This document shows positions 34,225 through 44,107 of a stretch of DNA of 64,000 bases, piece after piece. The stretch is from Panopea generosa (lineage: Eukaryota > Mollusca > Bivalvia > Adapedonta > Hiatellidae). Position numbers and translations under genes: made by a program. The stretch spans positions 54,254,464 to 54,318,463 of the forward strand of contig CM055895.1 in NCBI GenBank assembly GCA_029582155.1, given 5' to 3'. The number at the start of each line of letters is the position of its first letter. Positions within the stretch are counted from its first letter, which is position 1. The notes below the pieces were generated by a model that was not told the origin of the DNA, searched no databases, and saw only the letters and a list, made by a program, of their open reading frames with translations.

Positions 34225-34331
34225 TTATTTTTTCTTATACACTGTTTGAGCGAGCGGTACTCGAACCTTTGGCCTAAGCGAAAAGAGGTTAGTGGTCTCG
34301 AGACGGCGCCTTACACCACTCGACCTCGGAG
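34225..34331 (-). mobile_element. tRNA-Leu-like SINE head
   Basis: The minus strand reads CTCCGAGGTCGAGTGGTGTA then AGGCGCCGTCTCGAGACCAC, a long variable arm, and AAAGGTTCGAGTACCGCTCG as B box: a class-II (leucine-type) tRNA layout like the heads at 5354 and 43911. The body is short or deleted; only a TCTTCCGC-like trace is visible beyond it. Confidence 0.6.
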
Positions 34332-34420
34332 TACACTCAGTCAGTGAATATGTAAGTGTAAAATCAGTGTTATTATCAGTCGAACAATCTCTGTCGGTCG
34401 TTGGGTGGAGTGTCCATGTG

Positions 34421-34559
34421 CTCACTCACTCACTCACTCACTCACTCACTCACTCACTCACTCACTCACTCACTCACTCACTCACTCACACACTCACTCA
34501 CTCACTCACTCACTCACTCACTCACTCACTCACTCACTCACTCACTCACTCACTCACTC
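34421..34559. repeat. (CTCA)n microsatellite, about 34 repeats
   Basis: A tetranucleotide tract of nearly 140 bp with one interruption (CACACACT near 34487). It makes several frames open with SLTH-type repeats; these are not evidence of a gene. Confidence 0.97.
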
Positions 34560-34775
34560 TGCGATTAACTGCGATGATAAGCAATGTTAGCTGCTAAACG
34601 TTTTATGTAAGGCTTATTTCATTTTTTTATTAAAACAAACAGTTATATGTTCGTTTATTTAAGTATGTTTTTTTAATTGATATACTTCGTCGAATAAAAG
34701 ATTAAATTATGAGAATTAATGATCATTAAAAAAAAGAAATATATATATATTTTTATTTTCTGATGATGCTTTTGA

Positions 34776-34792
34776 GGGGGGGGGGGGGGGGG
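34776..34792. repeat. G17 homopolymer
   Basis: Seventeen consecutive G in otherwise AT-rich DNA, a candidate G-quadruplex and a likely site of read-length error. Confidence 0.9.
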
Positions 34793-35649
34793 ATTTTATC
34801 AACACAACAAGTTCACAACCCTAAATTATTAACCTATGGGGTAATCAAAGAAATGAAATGTTTGGCATGTCATCTGCTGGTAAAGAGTTTTCCTGTACTA
34901 GCGAATTAAGGGGAATACGAGACACACGGGTAAAATATTAATTTACCTTCAAAGATGTCATGTTTTATAATATGAATATTCCAATTGGTGCAAAGTATAT
35001 TTATTACAAAATTCATTTTAATTTGGTTCCGGCGACTGATATTGATGTGTTGATGTTGCATGACACATGTACAGAAACACTGACAAAACTGTTTGCGCAC
35101 GAGTACAAGGTTTTGAAACAAAATAATGATGCGTTTTAATAATCACTTAGGGATATTGCTGACAAACTGTCGGTAGTTATTAAGATTGTTTGTATCAAAC
35201 AATACATTTACAGTACATCAAATACAAAGCTGTAAATAAACAATTCAATAAAATTAAATATTGTATTCATCATAACATATGCATGTTTTTTGCCTTATAA
35301 TATGCGGGTTACAAAACACTCACACATTACAGAGAAGATACATCATCATTGATATACATACATATATATGTTTAAATATTTTAGCTATATTCTACATGTT
35401 TGTTTTTGTTTGTTACTTATAACTAACAATTGTCATTTGTCCGAAACCGATATGTTTATTAGTTGATTTGAACTTAACATAGTATTTACAGTAAATATCT
35501 CAACTCCAATCCTAATATATTACTACAATTATAAAAGTTGTAACATTTTAACATTGTATTTTTATCTAAAATATACTTTAACAGTTTTATTCGACGTTTC
35601 TTATTTCAGTTGCTAAAAATATAAACTTTGCTAATCCTTTTAAAGTACC
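34793..35649. other. AT-rich intergenic DNA, nothing recognised
   Basis: No supported gene or repeat. Confidence 0.4.
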
Positions 35650-36540
35650 TGACTTGGCTGTTTTCAAAAGAGACACAATTTTTTGTTTTGAGGGAAAAGA
35701 ACAGTACTACCTAGGTTGACACTCAGCCCTTAAAGTTCTGTATTTATGGTATATCATGAAGTGATATTCGTTTTCGATGACATTCATGTTACAATGTGTA
35801 CATTTTCTAAGGTTACGACCAATATTACGGAATCTCTCTGCCTCTATTGCTAATTTATGGGCAGAATATCTAAATCGTGTTAATACTACTCGATGATTTG
35901 TATTATATATTGTTAATAAATATTTTTTTCCGGTTTATAGGCTGTTTTAAATAACTTATATGACTATAGTTTTAATGAAGTACCTATTCGAGAGTACCAT
36001 GATTGTAAATATTGATCAATTATTCGTTCACTTACTTTTTCTACTTTGATATTTATAACATTTGTATTGTTCCAAAGATAATTAAAACCAAGATCATTTA
36101 ATTTAATTTATTTTACTCGAGATGCCCACGAATTGTTGTTAATAACATTTCCGTTAGCATCAATATTAGACCGTAAACTTTAAATATTAATTTATAAGGG
36201 GATTTCAATATTTTAAAATAATATTTTACTATTTGTATAGCTCTTATAAAGGTGAAAGGTTATCTCGCCAGCTCATCATAAACTGCATTATTGGACGTCT
36301 GGCTTCTTACACCTAAGAGTTGTTTCAAAAATTTAATATGAACACGTTCAATATCTGGGGCGTTATGAAATCCCCAGATTTCACAACCATAAGTTAAAAT
36401 GGGTGCAACCATTGTATCGAATAATTTTACCTTTTCACTAATTTCCACTGGAACAATATCAAACATGGAATTAAAAGAAAATAATGCTTTCATAGCTTGT
36501 TGCGCAATGGCTTTATGTGCCTGATAAAATGACCCATTAG
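35650..36540 (-). mobile_element. LINE ORF2 C-terminal fragment (broken)
   Basis: Read on the minus strand from 36540. NGSFYQAHKAIAQQAMKALF is followed by EKVKLFDTMVAPILTYGCEI, then WGFHNAPDIERVHIKFLKQL and LGVRSQTSNNAVYDELAR. This is the end of the reverse-transcriptase domain of many invertebrate non-LTR elements (LFD..V.PIL.YG.EIWG..., IE.VH.KF.K..LGV, N.AVY.ELGR). Further down, about 35860-35730, the frame RFRYSAHKLAIEAERFRNIG, then CTHCNMNVIENEYHFM and YRTLRAECQ matches the cysteine-containing C-terminal motif (C..C....ENE.HF). Stops and frameshifts lie between, and the element is truncated at its 5' side near 36540. Confidence 0.85.
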
Positions 36541-36679
36541 CTTAACTAAACGTAAACATATTGAATATATCTCCAGAACATTAACTAAGAGCCAGGGCCA
36601 TTTACCTTGCCTTCATTGACTTATATATTATAATTAATAATGGTTTGATAATTACTAAATGTTTATTAAATTATTAAAT

Positions 36680-37550
36680 GTTCTCCTGTTAGATATACAT
36701 GTTCTCGTGTTGGACATATATGTTCTAGTGACCGACATATATGTTCTCAAGTTAGACATATATGTTTTCAAGTTAGACAGATATATTCACCTGTTGGACA
36801 TATATATTCTTTTGTTGGATATATATATTTTCCTGTTGGACATATATGTTCTCCTGTTGGACATATATGTTCTCAAGTTAGACATATATGTTCTCTTGTT
36901 GGACATATATATTCTTTTGTTGGATATATATATGTTCCTGTTTGACATATATGTTCTTCTGTTGGACATATATTCTCCTGTTGGATATATGCATTCTCCT
37001 GTTGGACATATATTTTCTCAAGTTTGAATTAAATATGTTCACCTTTGGATATATGTTTTCCTGTTGGACATATATGTTCTCCTTTGGATATATGTTTTCC
37101 TGTTGGACATATATGTTCTCCTATGGATATATGTTTTCCTGTTGGACATATATGTTCTCCTGTTGGACATATATGTTCTCCTGTTGGACATATGTGTTCT
37201 TCTGTTTAATACATACATTCTTCATTTGAACAAATATGTTCTCCTGTTGGACACATATTATCTGAAGTTGGATATATATATTCTCCTTTTGGACATATAT
37301 TATCTGAAGTTGGATATATATATTCTCCTTTTGGACATATATTATCTGAAGTTGGATATATATATTCTCCTTTTGGACATATATTATCTGAAGTTGGACA
37401 TATATGTTCTCAAGTTGGATATAGATGTTCTCCTGTTGGACATATATGTTCTTATGTTGGACATATACGTTCTCATTTTGGACATTATTATTCCGCTGTT
37501 GGATATATATGTTCTCCTGATGGATATATATTTCCTTCTGTTGAATATTT
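36680..37550. repeat. 21-bp minisatellite, about 42 units, with 42-bp higher-order repeat
   Basis: The unit GTTCTCCTGTTGGACATATAT recurs about 42 times with 18-bp variants (GTTCTCCTTTGGATATAT) between 37040 and 37130 and a few 19-25-bp ones. From about 37250 to 37390 two unit types alternate (TATCTGAAGTTGGATATATAT and ATTCTCCTTTTGGACATATAT) in nearly identical 42-bp pairs, a recent higher-order expansion. Open frames on both strands (LLDIYVL-type on plus, MSNRRTY-type on minus) follow from the unit length being a multiple of three. No protein homology is apparent. Confidence 0.95.
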
Positions 37551-37924
37551 TTTTTTTCGTGTTGTACATTTATTTATATTTTTGTACTCAAAATACAATT
37601 TTAAAACTACACTTAATTAGTTACATGTATTAATGCCCATATTCCTAGAACAATATTTTATATCTACCGTTTCTTCTGATTCTGGATGAGTATAATATAA
37701 AGTTGTTAAAACAGAAGCTCAAAACCAAAGTTACAATGAACCGATTTCACATTCGTTTTCAAGATATTATGCATTAAACTTGAAATAAGGGACAAATAGA
37801 TAGTTTCATATTCCACAAATCATTTTGTAAAACAGTGAACACGTAACATTGGTGATGTAAACGTATCTTTCGGAGTCATTACTTTTAAAATGCACTCATG
37901 GGTATTTATCACTACATAACAGTC

Positions 37925-37997
37925 AGGTATTAAAAATAACACCTATTTATATACGCACGTGTTTATCAGGTTATTCTAGTATTATCAACATGTGCGT
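37925..37997. other. paired hairpins conserved between paralogs (copy X2)
   Basis: Hairpin 1: AGGTATT (37925-37931) and AACACCT (37938-37944). Hairpin 2: ACGCACGTGTT (37953-37963) and AACATGTGCGT (37987-37997). Relative to X1, one A-T pair became G-C in hairpin 1 and one became C-G in hairpin 2, while another G-C became G.T. One G-to-A change in hairpin 1 breaks a pair. Confidence 0.55.
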
Positions 37998-38657
37998 ACC
38001 AATTAATATGTTAATTGCGGTAACAGTTCATGTCACTCAACGGCAAGCTCGTGCGTTATCTTTCTGCAGGCAGAATCACCAGACAGACAGTTGCTAACTT
38101 AAATAGATGTTCAATATTTCATCATTGTATTACTCTCTTGATGATCAGAGGTTCACGTTAGACGTAACATTATATATTTATCCGGGATATCCAAACGTCG
38201 TATCGGTGCTATATTAAAAACCCTGGGCATTTAACACTGCGTATTTGTGTAATTTATTGATTTCAAAGACCTGCAATATTGTATGCAATCTAGTAAAAAA
38301 ATTGAACATTTTTATCACTTTAATAGAGCCGTTCTAAAATTGCAATATATTATACAGTTATGTTCTTTTTTAGCTGTTCAATATGATGTGTTATGCGTAT
38401 GTGCGGTAGCAGAGGTCAATATTTATGTTTTTTTGGTGCATAGCACATCATATTCAGAGCTGAAAAGTCCATTACTGTTTTATTATATTAGAAATAAGTA
38501 AATGAATTCTGAGCCTTTAGGGCCTACTAGTCTAGTTTTTTCGTACGGGAAATGACACAAACTCACCAACTTAAGATTATATATCCTTATGTTACAAAAG
38601 TATCTAAATGAAGAAATGAAATACTTTTATTTTAAAAGAAGATATTTGAAAATAAAA

Positions 38658-38735
38658 TTCCTCGGGTATAATTCGAACCATGGCAAGAAAATACAAAATC
38701 TTAACTTAACGTCTTAAAACCACTCGGCTGCTGAC
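38658..38735 (-). mobile_element. tRNA-like (class II) head, degenerate
   Basis: The minus strand reads GCAGCCGAGTGGTTTTAAGA as A-box region, a long middle, and GCCATGGTTCGAATTATACC as a damaged B box. It resembles a serine/leucine-type tRNA-derived SINE head. It is within sequence present only in X2. Confidence 0.45.
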
Positions 38736-38771
38736 ACATCTGTTTGTTCTCTTTGTATATAAACTAATCAT

Positions 38772-39050
38772 TCAATTGTTTTTCTCGTAAATCATGGCGA
38801 AATTTATTGATTTATTGAAAGTTGTCTTTTTTGTCGTATCAGCATCTTTGTTATCGATAATTTTGCTGAAATCGGGAGCGAATCTCTTGTTGACAGCCAT
38901 TTGAAAACAACGCCGCATTCGGACATCCCAGTTTTCGTCGTTATGTTCGGCTAACACTTGGAATTCCCAGCGACTATTTAAATAACCGTGGTACACCATA
39001 ATTTTAGGCACAGTTTGGCAAAACCCAAAGTAAAAATTGTTCAAAATCAT
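38772..39050 (-). CDS. unassigned open frame, 92 codons
   Basis: A minus-strand frame whose middle part has more even base use than its surroundings (residues such as NDENWDVRMRRCFQ and NKRFAPDFSKIIDNKDAD). I recognise no domain, signal peptide or membrane segment. The flanks show no promoter or splice evidence, and the segment is part of the X2-specific insertion, so a fragment of a mobile element or retrocopy is as likely as a real exon. Probability of being a functional gene is low. Confidence 0.15.
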   Translation of the reverse strand: MILNNFYFGFCQTVPKIMVYHGYLNSRWEFQVLAEHNDENWDVRMRRCFQMAVNKRFAPDFSKIIDNKDADTTKKTTFNKSINFAMIYEKNN

Positions 39051-39231
39051 ATAGTATTTGGTTCAATGAGGAATCATTCTGGTCAGTAAAAAATCATTTA
39101 TTTATAGGTTATATAATAAATACTGTTTCTGTACATGTTGCACGACCAAGCAGAACTTGATATTGGTTAAGTTAATCAAACAAAAAATGTCACATTGTTA
39201 ACAAGTTCACAGCGATGCCTGTAACATAATA

Positions 39232-39423
39232 CCCTTTACTTCATATAAACGCCTTTGGACACCTTTAATATAGAAGGCTTTTGAATTATTGGGTGAATTA
39301 TGTTTATATTAACTGACAGAGTGGAAAACAGTGCAGGAAGTGTTCAGATTGAACTCTTCCTGCACTGTTTTCAAATGCCTTCAGTGATTGGTGCGGGAAA
39401 ACGCGTATCTATGGAGTAAAGGG
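39232..39423. mobile_element. piggyBac-like MITE with central hairpin (192 bp)
   Basis: Terminal repeats CCCTTTACTTCATA and its inverse form TATGGAGTAAAGGG. The right flank is TTAA (39424-39427); the left has mutated to AATA. The centre carries an inverted repeat, GAAAACAGTGCAGGAAG (39324-39340) and its exact complement (39356-39372). The same element lies in opposite orientation at 61876. TTAA targets and CCC..GGG termini are the piggyBac hallmark; there is no coding capacity. X1 lacks it. Confidence 0.8.
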
Positions 39424-41830
39424 TTAAGATCCACACTGCTGTATAGCTGAAGATATATTTTCGCTTTATAACGCGATCAAAACCACTCCGACTGCTTTTT
39501 TTCAATTGCATGTTGTATTATATATACCAGACGACTTCCCAAATATTCTATGTCTTCAAAATACAATAATCACGAGCTACTTTATAATATACATACATAA
39601 CTGACAGTGTCACTAAAAACTAATGTATTGTTAATTGTGTAGTTCCGTGTTCTTGTGAAAAAGCGGTGACCAAATGACGGGAACGAATGCATATTACAAT
39701 TGAATTTTTACATTGCATACATTTTAAGAAACATTTTCGTCATCTTATCTAGTGTTTAACGACCGACGCTATAGCACGTGTTTTGTACAACATGTTTCTT
39801 TATGTCTCATGAATATGCCCATTAAAATGATTCTGCTATCTTTCCTTTTTTATTCTTTTCTTGACTTCTCTCTAAAGAATCATTTATCATATATTGAGTA
39901 ATGAAATGAAGGCAACGTTGATTTCAAGTCAACCAATAGTTGTGCACATCCGTATAGTATATAGTTTTTATTTATATAATAACATTAACAAAATAGCATT
40001 ATATTTGTGTAATTTTTTTCTCTTACTGTTAAAACTTTATTTTATACAGAATTGAGGGTTTTACGTGACACACATTCATAAAAAAAAAATCATTACCACA
40101 ATATCAACTCGATATTTTAGCAAATGTTAAAACAATTTCAAAATGTAATGTTTATTTTAAAACTTTAACAAATATATACGTTAACATCATTATTCTGACG
40201 TAACGTCTATATTTTGTTTACGTTTTCCTACAACAAAACCAAGTTGTAAAATATTTTCTAAGACATGAAAATAGATATATATAGTGTACATGTTGTGGAT
40301 ATGGAAATAAATGCCACAAAGAAATTCGTCCCCAGTTTTTCTAGAGACACGTTGTCTGAACAGCTGATCTTATCGTAACAAAAAGTGTTGAGCAACAGTT
40401 TGTCCAACACTATCATGTTTGAAACATTATTCCGTACATAGATGGTTGGTTTGATCATTTAAATGCGTTTGTATGATTTCAAAACATTAGAATAATTTTA
40501 TCTTTGTTTGAAGTTTTCTAAGTTAATATATATTATATGTATTTAGTTTGAACAAAATTTGTTAAACATAGTTTCAAGATAGACTGTTTCCAGCTTAAGT
40601 CGCCTTAAAGAAGCCCCCTTTTTAAGTTCAAGATACTAACACTAACATCTTGACAAAGTTATTGTTTAAATGTATTGTTATTTTGTTTCAAAGTGTTGCG
40701 GGGTCGCTAATCCTCATATGCATGTCGACTTTGTTCTCGCGTGCAGACAGTCTATCAGTGTTTTCTGAATATGTGTCAGGGTCGCAATATTAACGCTTAA
40801 ATTAATATTAAAATATTAAAAACAGCATTAAAATGAAGCTTTGTGACAACATTTATATGTTTCAATTAACAATCCTTCATTTGTACCATTTGGATAAGTT
40901 ATATTATTTACATGACATCTTGGATGGTTATTCATTATTTTTCATTTAACTCTTGTGTATTCTCTTTAACTCACTGAACAGAAAAATAAAGACATTACCA
41001 GCAAATGACATCATTTCTTTTCTTTAAGTAAAGGTTATATCATTTTTCCACTCAAAAGCAGACAATTAATTGTATAAATCAAGTAAAAAACAACAACAAC
41101 AAAAAAACACACTTAAATAAACAAACATCACACATAAAAAAATTTATCATAGTATAAATAAAACATTCGTTAATATTTGTTTATCATCGCACGAAACGTA
41201 TTTTTTTAATTAATAAAATTTAAAATAGAATATTTACCGATTAATTTATGTCTGTTCGATAATGCTTTTGACGACATTGGTATTAAGTAAATAATACCCA
41301 TCTTAAAGATGATATGAAACCAAAGAAAGAGACTTCGAAGAAACAGTTTACGGTGACTAGTCTAGTTCTGCGAAGAATACACAAATCTTACTGGATATGT
41401 GTATTTTGAACAGAGAATGGAAGTGAATGAGTAGTTAGGTGCAATATATTTTTAATTTAATAAAATCCCAAAATAAACAATTGATATTAACATACCTTGT
41501 AGTCATGGTAAATAGAGGAAATATAACGCTGTTACTATACAGAAGTTTGAAATGAAAACATTTCTTTAGAAACATACGTTTCGTATAAGAGATTTTCAAT
41601 AAATTTCATCATTTTGGTTTAAACGCTATCGATTATGAGAGGGACTACATGCTTGGTCTTTCGCAGCCTTGTGACCGTCACTAATGTTTTCATAAGACAT
41701 CGACATACCCTGAAGATATATTTATTATCAATAATTAATATCTCACTTATGTGGTGTAGATATCTATCCTAGCGAGCTTTAATCATTTCAGTGAAGTTAA
41801 CATTTCTAATTCTGAAACTGTCTTCATTCA

Positions 41831-43528
41831 CTCTTCTTTAGCAGGTTAAATATTTCATATCAGGCTGCAATGTTTGGGAAAAGACAAAAACTCAGAACAG
41901 ATCGGAGTAGAACTATCATCCTTCTGTAAGTACCTGGTAATCTTTCTCTCACACAGATACAGAACCGAGATGGGCTCGAACACTTGACATTCGCGGTGAG
42001 AGATGAATAGTCATTAGAAACAGACCCATTGACTTTGTCTTCATTGACTGACATATCATCTTTAATAATGACTTGCACATAGTCATGGAAAAAGAGATTA
42101 TATTGATTTTCGATATTACTTTCTTCATTTTGATTGGAATGTATTTCGAGCTACACCGTTTATGGTCACATTTCTTAAATCATATTTTTTGCTCTGATGT
42201 GAATTTCAATAAAAACAGTCTGTTCATAATTACTAAAATAATCCTAAAACAAGATTATTATTATTCCCACTTACGATAATCATTTTCAAAATTGCCCTAC
42301 CGTAATTCTCCTTTCATTTGCAAATACAACCGATTTAAAAACAGCTTTGGCGACATAATTTGTCTTCACTTCACTTTTATTGTGATATTATTCATAAGCT
42401 TGGTAATTGGCAGCTTAAACGTTTATTTTCTATGAATATCAAGAAGTTTATGATCTGTTAATTCCTCAACGTTCGATGACTGAACCTTTTACACTTGAAA
42501 CCATGTTTTCTCCTTTGACAGTGTGACCACTGACATGACTTGGGATATTATACCTAAAGCCTTAATGAATACACTTGGCACACGTCCTTGTCTCCATCTT
42601 GTTGTTCCATTAAGTATCCATTACTTATCATTATGTTCCTCTTGGCCACTAAGTTCAACTGCGTATAGTAATACTTGTTTATTTTATATATGTGTATAAA
42701 ACACATTTGCTCAAAACTATTTTAAGCAGTTTTGTTTTAACAATACACATGTGCATGCTGTCGCAATATTTTTTAAACTTGTATATTGTGTTATGGTGTC
42801 CTTTAGATGCTACCTTTTACAATTAATGATACATATGCAACGTCTTACCATCCTGTGGGCGAGATTCATATATAATTTTCTTACATTCTGAACAGGCGAA
42901 CGTACCCAAACATGTTTGGGCTTCTGGTAATATACTAGTATATATGTATTAGTACATATTACATTTGGAAACGTATGGGAAATAGGCTTTAGACTAGAGA
43001 AATGAACCTTTTATTTATGTATTACAGTATGTTATTAAATGACATGCTCTTTTCATTTGTATGCTATTTGTGCGGAATAAGAGAATTAAATTAAATTGTA
43101 TTGATATAATATGTTTTTGTAATGTTTATTTATGAAGATACGTTGACATGTACTTATTCATTTGTTTCATAATTGTATTATTTATATACCCAGAAAATTG
43201 GAAGAAATAAAATTATCAATTTACAATGCAGAAGTGTAATACACCCATGACATATGTTTGATATTAACCTAGTGTAATTTCACTACCAAGTCATCGTTCG
43301 ACGTATAACTCGGCTCTATGACGTACGTAAAAAGCTTACTTTCCGAATTGTCGGAACTTATAAATAAATTACGTCGAGATTTTTTGATACTACGAAGTAA
43401 TTTCAGACGCTACGTCATGTGATGACCGACGAAAACTAATATACGCGATTTTCCTCATTCTTTATGAGAAGATCTGGAAAATTAAGGGTAAATGTACTAA
43501 TTTCCTGAATTAAGTGATAAAAAGAATT
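41831..43528. other. AT-rich DNA, end of duplicate X2
   Basis: A tRNA-like minus-strand B-box region lies at about 41925-42020 (GTGTTCGAGCCCATCTCGG). A perfect 16-bp palindrome, CCCAAACATGTTTGGG, is at 42905-42920. About 43240-43465 matches 62945-63150. No gene recognised. Confidence 0.45.
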
Positions 43529-43664
43529 TTACATTCGTGCTAATTTATTATTCAATTTATTAAACTCGTTGGCACAAAATGATATGATGCTCGATGGAGC
43601 CTCGCATAATAATATGTTTGCCAACTCGTTTAATAAATTCAATAATTAATAAGCACTCATGTAA
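43529..43664. mobile_element. foldback MITE (136 bp)
   Basis: The ends TTACATTCGTGCTAATTTAT and, inverted, TTACATGAGTGCTTATTAAT continue inward with AATTTATTAAAC and GTTGGCA, giving arms of about 45-50 bp with scattered mismatches around a short loop containing GCTCGATGGAGC. It would form a long hairpin. I cannot assign a superfamily or a target duplication. Confidence 0.7.
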
Positions 43665-43910
43665 GATCCACTATATATCGTTTCGACATTTTAACATGAA
43701 GTGCAAGTGCCAGGAAACCGTGTACTTGTAAATGACGCGTCTGTTTTATTCAGATTATGAAAATGTGCACTTCTTGATAAATAATCAGTATTTGCGTTTA
43801 GAAAAAAACATGCGCCTAATAGGACCCAAACTACCCCAGTCTTGCACATCCGTCATAATAACAAACTACTCTATGTAATTTAATTATTATATCAGGATTC
43901 TTTGAGGGAG

Positions 43911-44107
43911 GGCTAGTGATCTAAGGTGCCGTAGTCTAATTACCATTTCCCTCTCAGTCCTGAGGTCATGGGTGCGAGCTCGAACCCAGCTGGATCCAAA
44001 AACTATATGTGAGAGAGTTTACCAGTTACTTGTTGAAGGACGGTGATTCTGCCCTGATTCATTCTGAGGTCTTCCTTCATCAATAATCCTAGATGTTCAT
44101 AAAAAAT
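43911..44107 (+). mobile_element. tRNA-Leu-like SINE
   Basis: The head GTGATCTAAGGTGCCGTAGT leads through a long variable arm to a B-box region GGTGCGAGCTCGAACCC. The body is ATATGTGAGAGAGTTTACCA, GTTACTTGTTGAAGGACGGT and CTGAGGTCTTCCTTCATCAA. Same family as 5354 and 27550. Confidence 0.7.

Larger units (their letters stand above)
37760..41830. repeat. segmental duplication family 2, copy X2
   Basis: Collinear with X1 (31440-34130), with anchors given there, and further matches at 41260-41310, 41500-41640 and 41735-41820 to 33430, 33815-33890 and 34050-34125. Extra sequence relative to X1 includes about 38290-39100 (with a tRNA-like head and an unassigned minus-strand frame) and a piggyBac-like MITE at 39232. 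The block seems to continue to about 43465, where a third partial copy (62580-63150) matches 40510-40665 and 43240-43465. Confidence 0.8.

Noticed and set aside
34292-34597. Frames rich in SLTH repeats
   Set aside because: Translation of a CTCA microsatellite.
36659-37633. Open frames of 113-189 codons (LLDIYVL / CWTYMFS repeats)
   Set aside because: They follow from a 21-bp repeat that lacks stops in several frames on both strands; no start context, domain or unique sequence supports a protein.
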